Of a stretch of DNA of 64,000 nucleotides, positions 16,438 through 27,334 are shown one piece after another. A program made the position numbers and the translations under genes. The notes under the pieces were generated by a model, which worked only from the letters and a program-made list of their open reading frames with translations, was not told where the DNA came from and did no database searches. The stretch is taken from positions 1 through 64,000 of the forward strand of contig QTVU01000010.1 in assembly GCA_003460745.1 (NCBI GenBank), given 5' to 3'. Source of the DNA: Firmicutes bacterium AM55-24TS. GTDB lineage: Bacteria > Bacillota > Clostridia > UBA1381. Every line of letters begins with the position of its first letter. Positions within the stretch are counted from its first letter, which is position 1.

Positions 16438-19400
16438 TTATTCAGTTATATCTTCACTTACCATTGTAAGATTATCAAGACCTACCGTTCCGTTAGACTT
16501 TGCGGCTCTAAGGTAGAATGAGCCTATTTCCGTTATATCATTTGAACTGTAGAAATCCAAATCATTAAGTTCGGCTGTTATGTCGCTGTCATTTTTCAAA
16601 GTCACATTAATTTTCTTTGTAGCGAAATTAATTTCAGCGTTTAGGTGTATCCATGAACCGACAAAATCGCTTGACACTGTTTGACCGTTTACAAGCAATG
16701 TACTTCCGGAATTGTATTCAACCGCAATTATATGTCCGTCATATTTTTTACTTTTGTTTACAAAGCCGTAATTCACGTTGTTACTGTCAAATTTCGGTGA
16801 TGTATCGCCGATTGAGAATTGACTGTTACCCGCAGTTCCCTTTGGTGCAAATTTAATATCGGCATTTACCGTAACCGTTTTATTTGTACAATCTATAGTA
16901 TCAAATTTCTGCCATACTCCTACCGTTGAACCCGTTGACGCATAGCTTAAATAACTGTTTTCATTATCATTTGCAACAGTCAATTTAGGATTTCCGCCGC
17001 CGTATGTCAATGCACTGTCATCAATAGTATAATTTTCAAAATCGGCATAGAAATCATATTCGCCGCCTACATCATATACAAGAGTAAATATGTTATTCTC
17101 CTCAAGTTTATCTTCAGTATATACCGACTTTTCGGCATTATACTTATATGTGTACACCTTACCGTCACGTTTAACAACTTGGTCTTTACGGTAATCAGCA
17201 GAAACGGTATACTTATCTCCGACATAGAAATCGCCTGTTTCCGTTACGCTTTCCATAATATCATTACCTTGATTGTCTTTAAATTCAATCGCAATATCCG
17301 CCTTTGTTAAATCCATTACAGAAACCATTGGTACAGTGATATTTTTCGATTCGGTTGCCTGTGAAAGTTCAAGTTTTTGTCCTGCGTCACGGTAGCCGTC
17401 TGCTGTTGCACTGATTAAATAATCACCCTCGCAAAGCAAATATTCACCGTTTGAATTAGGTGTAAGCACTGCATCGCTTATACCGTCTTTAACAACAATA
17501 TTTGCGTCAACACTTTCCTTGCTCTTTGAATCAACCGCACCGAATGTCATTTTATACTGCGGTCCGCTGACTTTGCCGATGCTTACATTATCAACAATAC
17601 ACGATCTGTCGGCATATCCATGATTTGAGCTGAAATTTATACCGCCAAGACTTCCTGTGCTGTCACCGATTTTGCCTGTAAATTCAGCAGTCTGTCCGCC
17701 GTCATATGATACGGTCACATACGCCTTATTTGAACCGAAATCAATTACATTTTTAAAGTGAGTCGGTTTATTTGATGATGAGCTGTTATTTCCTCTTGAT
17801 ATTGCCGCCGACAATTTTGAATAATCATCAAGAACATCATTACCGCCTATTTTAACATTCGTATTACCGGATAAATCATATGCACAAATTTGTGTTGATA
17901 CGATTGCTTTACCGTTTGCGTCTGTAAGGCTGTATGACATTGTTTTACCGCTGTGCTTACCGAATGTAATATCAAATTCAACCGTCAATGTTTCGCCTTG
18001 TGAAGTTACTACAGGCTTTGCATACTGCATTGACGCACTGCCTGTTGAAGTACCTTTTGTTGAATTGTTCATCAAAATCTGACCGTTATTGTTTACCGTA
18101 TCACCTGTCAATGTAAACGCATTTGCACCGTTAGTATCGTTTAAGTCGGTATCAAATTTCCACAGGCTTACTTGTGTTTCTTCGCCTTGAGTATCAGGAG
18201 TTATATTTTTTACAGTATTCTTTGTTTCATCATAAGTACTGTCCTTATCCACTCCGACACGAATATAGTATTTTCCTTCTTCTTCGTTCCACGGAATGTA
18301 TTTGTAGCTGTCACTGTCAAGTGTTTCGCCGTATACATACTTAATATTATCCGCTGTAATGTCTTCCGATATTTCACAATCAGCTGCCAATACAACAGAC
18401 TTTTTACCGTATAAAGAACTGAAATCTGTTTTTAGAGTGATATAATTATCCTCTGCTTCCGCCTTAATCTTACCGAATGTTTTAAACGGTGCAATCGGCT
18501 GCATATCTGTTAAATTATCTACTACATATATCGCATATGATGTTGCATTATCTGCCAAAGCCAAATTGACATTTACCGTTGTTTTGCCGTTTATTTCGGC
18601 TTTATTCATAGCTGTTGATACCGCATTGCCGTCCTTATCATAGCCGACAGTAAATACAACCGCATTTTGTGTATTTTCTGTTAAACCGATTAAATCAACA
18701 GTCTTTACATTATTATTTTCCACTGACACATTACCTACAACCGCCTTTGGCTCATATGTCTTGTCAATACCGCTGACTTCCGTATCTTCCGTTACGGTTG
18801 ATGTTTCTTTTGTTGTGTTATATGTTGTGTTGTAGCTTTCAGGTGCGCCGAAATACGAATTTATATTATTCTTAGAAAGAAGCATTTTGTCTATGACTAC
18901 GCCTGTTGACACATTGTACACTCTTACAGTATGATACCCCGCCTCAGAAACATTAATCTTTGTTGTAAGCTTTTCACTGTTGCACAATACGCCTTTTGAC
19001 CATGCGTCCGTCTTGCTCCTGCTTCCGCTGTATTTATTAGTTCCGCTTAACACGGTAGGAGTACCGTCATCTATCGCTACCGCCAAACGCATAGTTCCGC
19101 GTTCGTTGAGAGTAGGCATACGATAAACGTCCAATGTGTATGAACCTACATTTGTGAAGTAAACCTTGTACTCCATATATGCCGCTGAATTGGTTAAATC
19201 ACTTTCCTTTGCATTTGAGGCTGTTTCAGGATAAGCTTTCATTGTGTTTCCGCTTCTGCCGAAGTCTTTCTCTTCTTTCCATTCATAGCCGTTTACATCA
19301 AATTTATCTGTGTAGTGTTCAGCTTCTATCGAAACAACTCCGCCTGCCTCAACATATGTTTTTTCAGAAATTTGTTCTGTCGGATTTTCGATTGTTACGG

Positions 19401-22136
19401 CAATCTGCTTTGTATCAAGAACATTATCACCTATTTTTTGCTCAACGGTAACCGTTGCATTGTTTACTCCGTCTGCCGCCTTTGATTTATCAACACTTAT
19501 ATGCACTCTGTCACTGCCGTATGATGTTCCGCTTGTCTTGTCAAATACAAGTGCATTTGAGTCTGACGTAATTTCATAGTCAAGTCCGCCGTAACCTTTG
19601 TTAATTACGTCAATAAATTTATCATATGTATCATAAGTTGAAACTGTCATAGTCGGATTATCCGAATAATCCATCTGCGAATCGGTCATTACCGCAAGTT
19701 CGGTATAATCAAGCGATGATACTTTCGGTGCGTTAAGTTCTGTAGTTATATGTGCGTCACAACCTTGCAATTTTGACGGATTGTTATTCATAATGTTGTT
19801 CCACTTGCCGTCCAGCATAGAGTTGTAATAAGCCATATCCGTATTGATTTGCTTAACCGCATTATCAGCTTCTTCAGCATACTTATTAGCCGCCGCACCT
19901 CTGTTTTGGCTTACATACAAATTTGCTCTGTCGGTCTGTACATAGTCGATAGCCATATTTGTTGCGGTACGTATAGGGTACAATGCAAGTTCAAAGAATG
20001 ACGCTTGCTTATCTGTCGGAAGTTTTTCGTATAGCTTTTCCGCTCTTGCACAAATATCTTTATATTCGTTTATATATCTTTCACCCTCATCACCGTATGC
20101 AGTCATCGAGAAATCACCTGTTCTTAAAAATTCAGGTCGCTTTGCGTTTGCAATTTCATAATACTTATCCATTATATCAGCATATTCTTTTGCGTCCGTT
20201 TCATTCATATTAAAATCACGTTTTGCGTTCTGCTCATATATTGAAGAGATTTCTGTATTTGATGTTGACCATACGTTTTTAGCCAAATCGGCAAAGTATT
20301 CAATTTCTTTTTCAGCCGGTTTCAAGTCACCTACGTTTAATATCCAAACCTTATTTGCACCCATATCATATGACTTTTTAAGTTCTTCACGAATAAGTCC
20401 CGGCTGTGTGCTTGAAAGCCACAGATAACTCGTAGGATAACCGTAATAAGAAATATGATAGTAGATACCTGTTTTACCTGCTCTTGCACGTTCCGCATCA
20501 TCCGCATTTTGACGTACATATCCGTAGTTGTCATCTGTCCACATAATTGTTACATCATCGGGAATTTTTAACGCTCCTGTGTTGTATATCGCTTGTACGT
20601 CTTTATACGGAATGAATATTTGAGGTATATCCTCGATTTTACGACCGTCTGTGCAAAGTTCTTCTTCAAGAATTTTTCTTTGTGTTGCAATAATTTCGTT
20701 TAATGCGGTTGTTGTGTCCATATTTGTTGAGAATGAACCGTCATGAACACCACGCATACCAAGTGTATAGATATTTTCGTAACTGCCGTTTGTCTTTACA
20801 CTGTCACGCCAGTAATCAGCTAAAAACTCCTTATTATCAACCGCATTACCGTCACCGTCATGATCAGTCCACATATATGAAACCGATCTGCGCTGTCGTC
20901 CTTTGTATTGATGTACAGCTTTTTGTCAGGGTGATCCGCAAGCCATTGTTGCTGATACGGATAAAGTTCACCAAGGTTATTTCTCAAAAGCGGCTCAGCG
21001 TGTGAGGATCCCATAACTATACCGTATTTATCGGCAAGCACCGCATTTTCGGCGTCCAAATGGAATGCGTTCGAATACTGGTGCATCGCAGGCCATAGAG
21101 TGTTAGCCTTTAAACGAAGAATAAGCTCGTATATTTTTTCATACGTTTCCTTATTCATATTTCCGTCACCCATTGAGGTTGACCATTGGTTTAAGTTGTA
21201 TTCATCATTTAGGAAAATCCCTCGATACTGAACACTCGGCTCATCTTCCGTATATCCATCTTTAGGAAGATTGATATATAATTCGTCCGCTTTTTTGGGC
21301 TTTACGTCCGCCCACCATTTCCATGGTGACACACCGATTTTTTCACAGAAATCATATATGCCGTAAATCGTACCGCGTTTATCCGAACCGGCAATAATAA
21401 GATTACCGCCGTTTTCTTGAACGGTAAAACTTTCCCACTTATCCTTTATTTCTGAAACGTCAATCGCTCCCATTTCCGCAAGCAAATCTATCGCCTTACT
21501 GTTTCCGAGTGTACCGACTATAATATTTGCATCGCTCCAATCATTATCTGCCGGCATAGTTGCTTTCGGCGTTTCGGTATATGTATAGCTGTTTGCGATC
21601 GGTGTAACAGTCAATTTGTCATTTTCTGTTTTCCACGCAAATGCTTTTACCGTTTTACCTTCAAAACTCGGAAGTTCTTTAAAATGCGCCGTTCCGTTTG
21701 TACTGTTTATGTTGTCCTCCGATATAAGCACCTTTTCTATCGTTCCGTCAGTGTTGTACACCGCAATAATGCCTTTGCCGTTTTCCGTAAGCGACTTGTA
21801 ACCGTCAACAGACATACTTGCCGATGCAATATTAATGCCAGAAATTTTCACTTCATCTGACATTGACTGAATATCTGCATTAATCGTAACAGTCTGCCCC
21901 GATACGTCCGATAAATCGTCTTTCATATCTCCCACTGCACGAATTACACTCTCATAATCATTGCTGTCAACATAAATTTTAGCTTGCTTGTCTTTTCCGA
22001 TAAGCTTAACACCTGTATCAGCAGAAATGTAACCCGATACGGAATTGTTTACCGTATTGTCTGCCAACGCCGTCATAGGTACGGCTGTCGGTATCATCAT
22101 TGCCGTCACAATAAGTGCTGAAATAAACTTTTTCAT
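16438..22136 (-). CDS. Secreted GH115 xylan alpha-1,2-glucuronidase, multidomain (split by an apparent 1-nt deletion)
   Basis: Removes (4-O-methyl)glucuronic acid side chains from xylan. The start is ATG 22136 (MKKFISALIVTAMM, signal peptide to ~ALA 26) because GGAGG precedes it; an ATG at 22154 contains that ribosome site. GH115 features: GTIYGIYDFCEKIGVSPWKW, SVQYRGIFLNDEYNLNQW, LWPAMHQYSNAFH, then after the break TLGMRGVHDGSF and TIMWTDDNYGYVR. The GH115 C-terminal domain (VSIEAEHYTDKF) is at ~925-1085. About 800 further residues carry a LamG-like domain (~1320-1520), a carboxypeptidase-regulatory-like domain (~1523-1600) and a second LamG-like domain (~1700-1899). No SLH, sortase or dockerin signal is seen. 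The frame breaks at 20883-20884; GAT CGG GTT TCA instead of CGG TTT restores DSADRVSYMWTDHDGDG and 1899 residues. Confidence 0.88.
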
Positions 22137-22264
22137 ATACCTTTCCTCCATCATATATTTGTTAATCTAATTATATATTAATAAAGATATATTTTCTATG
22201 ACTATATTTGCATATTAATAATTTTATTTAACTATATTATCATTTGGTGATTTTAAGCACAAAA

Positions 22265-22293
22265 AAACTCAGATTTCATAGAAATCTGAGTTT
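22265..22293 (-). terminator. Terminator of tRNA-Met
   Basis: Perfect 13-bp stem (22265-22277 / 22281-22293), loop ATA; T-run on the minus strand. Confidence 0.88.
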
Positions 22294-22294
22294 A

Positions 22295-22371
22295 TGGTAG
22301 CGGTAAGTGGATTTGAACCACTGACACTGCGGGTATGAACCGCATGCTCTAGCCAACTGAGCTATACCGCC
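22295..22371 (-). tRNA. tRNA-Met (anticodon CAT)
   Basis: 77 nt including an encoded CCA. On the minus strand it starts GGCGGTATAGCTCAG and has a full cloverleaf: anticodon stem TGCGG/CCGCA with loop TTCATAC (anticodon at 22335-22337) and T-arm with GTTCAAATC. The paired first acceptor base argues for the elongator rather than the initiator tRNA. A tRNA-Ile2 with modified CAT cannot be excluded by sequence reading alone, but the body looks like Met. Confidence 0.93.
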
Positions 22372-22453
22372 GTAACAACAAAATCTATTATACACGCATT
22401 ACATCATTTTGTCAACACTTTTTTTAAAATTTTTTAGAAAATTTTAAAAAAGT

Positions 22454-22482
22454 TTGATTTTTGATGAAATCTGTGTTATTAT
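22454..22482 (+). promoter_or_regulatory. Promoter of the first NSS transporter gene
   Basis: TTGATT (22454-22459), a 17-bp spacer and TATTAT (22477-22482), 46 bp before the start codon. Confidence 0.65.
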
Positions 22483-22528
22483 GATACACGTTAATGTTTA
22501 AAGCAATATATTTGAAAGGATTTATTAT

Positions 22529-23896
22529 ATGGAAAGAGAAAGTTTAAAATCGAGATTGGGATTTATTCTCCTGTCTGCCGGCTGTGCGATTGGTATAGGC
22601 AACGTTTGGAGATTCCCTTATATTGTAGGAAATTACGGCGGCGGAATATTTGTGTTATTTTACCTGTCCTTCCTTGCCTTAATCGGCATTCCTGTTTTGA
22701 CAATAGAGTTTTCAATAGGTCGTGCAAGTCAAAAGAGTACCGCTAAAGCATACCAGGAGCTTGAGCCGAGAGGTACAAAATGGCACTTACATTCTAATTT
22801 TGCGATTGCCGGCAATTATATACTTTTGATGTTCTATACCACAGTAGCCGGTTGGATGTTATATTATTTTTATAAATTTGCCGTCGGCGGATTTGTCGGT
22901 TTGGACACCGCTAACGTAAAAAATACATTTAACAACCTTTTAGCCTCCCCCGCTACCATGACATTTTGGATGTTGGTTGTTGTTGTTTTGGGATTTGGAG
23001 TTTGCTCATTGGGACTTCAAAAAGGTGTCGAAAAAATTACTAAAGTTATGATGACCGCACTGCTCGGACTTATTATAATTCTTGCAATACACGCAGTCAG
23101 ACTTGACGGCGGTATAGACGGTGTAAAATTCTATCTTCTGCCGAACTTTGAAAAAATACAGGAAGTAGGATTTTTCAAGCTTATAACAACCGCTATGAAC
23201 CAAGCATTTTTCACACTTAGCATCGGTATGGGATCAATGATGATTTTTGGCAGTTACATTGATAAATCACGAACTCTTTTAGGCGAATCAATAAATATTG
23301 CTCTGCTTGATACATTCGTTGCTATAATCGCAGGACTTATCATATTTCCGTCATGCTTTGCTTTCAACGTTGAACCCGACAGCGGTCCAAGCCTTATATT
23401 CATAACATTGCCTAACGTATTCACTTCAATGAAAGGCGGCAGAATTTGGGGCAGCTTGTTCTTCCTGTTTATGACTTTCGCGGCATTTTCTACGGTTATT
23501 GCATTGTTTGAAAATATACTGACTTGTTGCGTTGAAAAATTTAATATCACAAGAAAGAAAGCCGTACTTATTAATATAGTAATTATATCGGTGTTGTCAT
23601 TGCCTTGCGTGTTCGGATTTAATATATTATCATCACTCCACCCATTAGGCGGTGAGTCAACTATTCTTGACTTTGAGGACTTTCTTGTAAGTAATCTTAT
23701 ATTGCCTGCCGGCTCACTTATGTACTTGTTTTTCTGTATATCAAAACGCGGTTGGGGCTTTGACAATTATCTTAAAGAGGCTAATACCGGTGTCGGTCCG
23801 AAAATTCCAAGATGGATTAAATCGTATTATAAATACGTTATGCCGATTATTATGCTTATTCTGTTGGTGCAGGGAATTGTTAATACATTTATATAA
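22529..23896 (+). CDS. Sodium-dependent transporter, neurotransmitter:sodium symporter (NSS) family
   Basis: 455 residues, about 11 membrane helices, the size of MhsT-type bacterial members. Couples Na+ entry to uptake of a substrate, usually an amino acid. The family signature in helix 1 is clear: CAIGIGNVWRFPYIVGNYGGG region, whose unwound Gly and Asn coordinate Na+ and substrate. Other blocks are GLQKGVEKITKVMM, FFTLSIGMGSMMIFGSY (helix 6) and DSGPSLIFITLPNVF (helix 7-8 region). It has its own promoter and terminator. The substrate cannot be named. A second NSS gene lies at 50896. Confidence 0.93.
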   Translation: MERESLKSRLGFILLSAGCAIGIGNVWRFPYIVGNYGGGIFVLFYLSFLALIGIPVLTIEFSIGRASQKSTAKAYQELEPRGTKWHLHSNFAIAGNYILLMFYTTVAGWMLYYFYKFAVGGFVGLDTANVKNTFNNLLASPATMTFWMLVVVVLGFGVCSLGLQKGVEKITKVMMTALLGLIIILAIHAVRLDGGIDGVKFYLLPNFEKIQEVGFFKLITTAMNQAFFTLSIGMGSMMIFGSYIDKSRTLLGESINIALLDTFVAIIAGLIIFPSCFAFNVEPDSGPSLIFITLPNVFTSMKGGRIWGSLFFLFMTFAAFSTVIALFENILTCCVEKFNITRKKAVLINIVIISVLSLPCVFGFNILSSLHPLGGESTILDFEDFLVSNLILPAGSLMYLFFCISKRGWGFDNYLKEANTGVGPKIPRWIKSYYKYVMPIIMLILLVQGIVNTFI

Positions 23897-23899
23897 CAT

Positions 23900-23934
23900 A
23901 AAAGGGAATCGTTTGAATGCGATTCCCTTTTGTT
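23900..23934 (+). terminator. Terminator of the first NSS gene
   Basis: Perfect 12-bp stem (23900-23911 / 23920-23931), loop of 8, ends TTTTG. Confidence 0.88.
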
Positions 23935-24112
23935 CTCAAAAAAACATCTGACTAAAGTGTTTCTAAGCGCCACAGGCACTCTCACAAAAAGGTGGTAGCG
24001 ACTTTGAGCCGTTGTAAGTACGTTTACAAGCGAACAGGCGAAACGAGCGTGCATTTTTTGTGACTAAGGAGAAGCAGGGTAACATAGCGAAGTTTTTTCT
24101 GCCAAAGAAAAA
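23935..24112. other. GC-richer non-coding stretch beside tRNA-Arg, possible interspersed repeat
   Basis: About 180 bp with no convincing gene, noticeably richer in G+C than other intergenic DNA here. Read on the minus strand it continues from the tRNA-Arg terminator and contains the perfect inverted repeat TTGTAA-ACGTAC-TTACAA (24014-24031 region) and blocks such as CACGCTCGTTTCGC. An open frame covering 23963-24175 runs into the tRNA and is judged spurious. The composition suggests a repeated or imported element; only one copy is present in the window. Confidence 0.35.
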
Positions 24113-24136
24113 CGGAGCAAAGCGAACTTTGCTCCG
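24104..24136 (-). terminator. Terminator of tRNA-Arg
   Basis: Perfect 10-bp stem CGGAGCAAAG / CTTTGCTCCG (24113-24122 / 24127-24136), loop CGAA. On the minus strand it is followed by TTTTTCTTT. Confidence 0.85.
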
Positions 24137-24139
24137 ACG

Positions 24140-24216
24140 TGGCGCGTCTGACAGGATTTGAACCCGCGACACCAAGAATCGGAATCTTGTGCTCTATCCA
24201 ACTGAGCTACAGACGC
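24140..24216 (-). tRNA. tRNA-Arg (anticodon CCG)
   Basis: 77 nt with encoded CCA. On the minus strand it starts GCGTCTGTAGCTCAGTTGG. The anticodon stem CAAGA/TCTTG encloses loop TTCCGAT (anticodon CCG at 24182-24180). Acceptor GCGTCTG pairs with CAGACGC, and the T-loop GTTCAAATC is standard. Confidence 0.95.
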
Positions 24217-24253
24217 ATATATCAATATTAACATATGCGTCTTACTTTGTCAA

Positions 24254-27200
24254 TCAATTTATGAGTTCAACCGTACTTCCCGCAGAGCCTTTTTTTACAA
24301 CAATCTTTTTATCGATTCTGTCTTTCAATTCTGAAATATGCGATATAATACCTACCATTCTGTCACTTTCCGAAAGCGAATTAAGCACTTCTATCGCCTG
24401 TTCAAGTGATTCATTGTCAAGTACACCAAATCCCTCGTCAACGAACATCGACTCCAATTTAACACCGCCTGCATTCCGTTGTATAACCTCCGAAAGTCCG
24501 AGTGCCATACATAATGACGCCTTAAACGACTCACCTCCCGACAATGATTTAACGCTCCTTTGCTTGCCGGTATAATTATCAAACACATCAATATCAAGAC
24601 CGCTGTGAGATTTCAAATTACTGTCGCCGTCATGCTTTACAAGTTCAAAACGACCGTTTGTCATATACGAAAAACGCTTATTGGCCTCATTTAGAATTGA
24701 CCTAAAATATGCCGACTGAATGTACTGCTCAAACGCAATTTTTTGACGTTTTGAAAGTTCACCGTTTGCCGTCTGCGAAATATTCAGATATGTAGAATAT
24801 CGTTTTCCGCTTTCGTCAAGTTCCGTTTTCAACTTCTGCGTTTCATCCATTATACGCTTATTTATACTGATATTAGCAGTCAAGCTGTTCTTTTGTTCCG
24901 TTACTTCCTCCAACGAATTTTCTGTTTCTTCTTTATCTGCCTTTAATTTTTCAATATCAGTCTTTTCTGCCTTACCTATGTTTTCCTTAAGCATCTTTAT
25001 TCTCTCATTGCAAGCACTTAATTTATTGTCATACTCCTTGATTTCATCACGCATATCTGATATATTTTCAATATCACTTACCAATATTTCAAGAGTATTT
25101 TCATCATCAATGCCGTACTTTTGCATTGCTTTTTCAAGCTTTTCTTCCTGCTTTTTTATACGTTCGTTTTCTGTTTTAGCCAAAGGCTCGTTTTCGTTTA
25201 TAACAGCTTTGGCATTGTCAATGACTTTGACACATTCATTATAGTTTTGTTCGGCAATTTCAAAACTTTTTTGCATTTCATCAATCCTGTTTTCTAAATC
25301 GTCAAGCACCTTTTCCGCCTCGGACTTGTTTTTACAACTTATCATTTTTTCAAGTGCCGTTATTTTGTTTTCGTCACCGTTTATAACCGTTTTCAAATCA
25401 TTGATTTTAGCCGTAATTTCTTCGATTTTCTCATCGGTTTGATTGCATTTTTCGGTGTATGTGTTTAAATTTAATTCACATTCAATTCTTTCTGTATTGC
25501 GTTTTTCAACAATTTCAAGCTGTTCTTTTGCATTTGCAAGCTCATTTTTGATATTTTCCGCAATTTCTTCGACTGTATTTTCAGTTTCAATATCCATATC
25601 TTCAAGTGCGGTTTTAATTGAATTTTCAATTTTTTCACATTCATTCTTTTCTTTACTTGCTTTATCGGCAATTTTTCTGCACTCGTTATCTGCCATATCG
25701 GCACGTTGTTTCATTTCGTCAAGTTCATTTTCCGAAGGTGCGGTATCACTTTTTTGAGCAATGCAAGGATGATCTGTTGAACCGCATACGGGACACGGCT
25801 CATTTTCGTTCAAGCACTCTGCCAATATTCCCGCCTGCTCTCGTAAAAATAAACTGTAACCGTTATTATAAGTTTCTAAAGTTTGCTTATATAACTTTTC
25901 AGCATCTGTATATTGCTCCGAAAGTTTCTTATGTTTCTTTTGATGCTTTTTCAAACTGTCACAGTCAAGCATAACCTTTTGTATTTTAAAATTATGCTTC
26001 TCTTTTTCTTCATACAGGCTCTTTACCTTTTGCAGTTCGACTTCGGTTGATTTCAATTCAGAAAGTTTAATTTTTTCGTCTTCTGCTTTTTTCTTATCAT
26101 CATTGAATGTAGCCTTTAATTTTTCCGACTCGTCATTAGCCTTTTTCAATGACTTTTGATTTTTTGCGGTTTCCTTTTTCAAACTTTCATATTCATCATA
26201 ATATTCAAGTTCATTTTTCAATCCGACTGCCTTTACCGAAAGCGTTTTCCTTTCATTTTCTCTTGCTTTTTCATCTTCAAAGATTTTCTTTAATTCGTCG
26301 TGTTTTTCTGTATTTTCTTCAAGCACTTTTTTGTTTGTCGAAATACTTTTTTCAAGTTTTCCGACATTTTCGCGATACGATTTAAGCATTGTTAAAATAG
26401 GTATTACGTCCTTATTAACACTTTCAAGTCTGTCTGTATCTTTTCTTAAGCTTTCGATTTTTTCACTGTCATCATTTAGCTTTTTCAGTGTTTCTTCTTC
26501 CTTTTCAAGCGATTCGATAAACTTATTTGTATTTTCCGCCAAACTGATTTCGTCTGAAAGTTTCTGCGATTTTGTTTTTAAACGTTTTTCTTTCGCCGTA
26601 ATACTCTTTTTATCTTTTTCCCAATCGCCAAGCAACTTCATCAGTGCATTTATAAATTCGTCTGTCCTTGTTGAATCATATAAAATCCAATCATCTTCAT
26701 TATCGCTTACAACGCCTTTTATTTCACGTTCAATACTGCTTTTTACAGTTTCATAATCACGTTTTGCATCATTGGCTAACATTTTCGCACGATCTTGAAA
26801 ACGCCTGTATAAATCGGTATTAAATATTTTTCTGAATATCTTTCCGCGTTCGTCCGTTCCTGCAAGCAACAGTTTTAAAAACTCACCTTGCGCTATCATT
26901 GCAATTTGAGTAAACTGTCCGCAGTCGATTTTCAAAATATCCGTAACTGCCGCCGTCACTTCTTTTACACCCGATTTCACACTTCCGTCGGGATATGTAA
27001 TTTCCGCTTTCGGTGTTTCCTCTGTTTTCAAGCCCTCACGCTTATATCTCGGATTTCTCTTTATTTTATACACTTCACCTCTGTACATAAACTCCAGCTC
27101 AACAAACGTCTTTGTATCTTTTTTTGCAAAGTCACTTCTAAGCATAGTATTTTCACGTCTTTGTGTTGCCGCCTCTCCGTACAAAGCAAAGGTTATTGCG

Positions 27201-27334
27201 TCAAATATCGTTGATTTTCCCGCACCTGTGTCACCTGTTATAATATAAAGACCGTTTTGGTATTTTTCAAAATCTATTGTCACTTTTTCAGCATAAGGTC
27301 CAAATGCGCTCATTGTAATCTTTAACGGTTTCAA
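24254..27334 (-). CDS. sbcC: SbcC-type ATPase subunit of the SbcCD (Mre11-Rad50-like) nuclease
   Basis: 1026 residues. With SbcD it forms the nuclease that opens hairpins and processes blocked DNA ends. The N-terminal ABC-ATPase half has Walker A GDTGAGKS (~34-41). Two long coiled-coil arms rich in Glu/Lys flank a zinc hook at ~513 (CPVCGSTDHPC, CxxC). The C-terminal half has the signature KSLSGGESFKASL and Walker B MFVDEGFGVLD. The start is TTG 27334, overlapping the sbcD stop as TTGA, with GGAGG upstream inside sbcD, so translation is coupled. Confidence 0.95.
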   Translation of the reverse strand: MKPLKITMSAFGPYAEKVTIDFEKYQNGLYIITGDTGAGKSTIFDAITFALYGEAATQRRENTMLRSDFAKKDTKTFVELEFMYRGEVYKIKRNPRYKREGLKTEETPKAEITYPDGSVKSGVKEVTAAVTDILKIDCGQFTQIAMIAQGEFLKLLLAGTDERGKIFRKIFNTDLYRRFQDRAKMLANDAKRDYETVKSSIEREIKGVVSDNEDDWILYDSTRTDEFINALMKLLGDWEKDKKSITAKEKRLKTKSQKLSDEISLAENTNKFIESLEKEEETLKKLNDDSEKIESLRKDTDRLESVNKDVIPILTMLKSYRENVGKLEKSISTNKKVLEENTEKHDELKKIFEDEKARENERKTLSVKAVGLKNELEYYDEYESLKKETAKNQKSLKKANDESEKLKATFNDDKKKAEDEKIKLSELKSTEVELQKVKSLYEEKEKHNFKIQKVMLDCDSLKKHQKKHKKLSEQYTDAEKLYKQTLETYNNGYSLFLREQAGILAECLNENEPCPVCGSTDHPCIAQKSDTAPSENELDEMKQRADMADNECRKIADKASKEKNECEKIENSIKTALEDMDIETENTVEEIAENIKNELANAKEQLEIVEKRNTERIECELNLNTYTEKCNQTDEKIEEITAKINDLKTVINGDENKITALEKMISCKNKSEAEKVLDDLENRIDEMQKSFEIAEQNYNECVKVIDNAKAVINENEPLAKTENERIKKQEEKLEKAMQKYGIDDENTLEILVSDIENISDMRDEIKEYDNKLSACNERIKMLKENIGKAEKTDIEKLKADKEETENSLEEVTEQKNSLTANISINKRIMDETQKLKTELDESGKRYSTYLNISQTANGELSKRQKIAFEQYIQSAYFRSILNEANKRFSYMTNGRFELVKHDGDSNLKSHSGLDIDVFDNYTGKQRSVKSLSGGESFKASLCMALGLSEVIQRNAGGVKLESMFVDEGFGVLDNESLEQAIEVLNSLSESDRMVGIISHISELKDRIDKKIVVKKGSAGSTVELIN

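Noticed and set aside
9594..22136. Long antisense frames opposite the dehydratase, GH115 and sbcC genes
   Set aside because: They lie wholly inside well-supported genes, lack ribosome sites and have peptide compositions (Leu/Phe/Ser or His/Gln runs) typical of reverse-strand readings.
23963..24175. 70-codon open frame on the minus strand next to and into tRNA-Arg
   Set aside because: It covers most of the tRNA gene and its terminator, has no ribosome site, and its peptide has no recognisable features.
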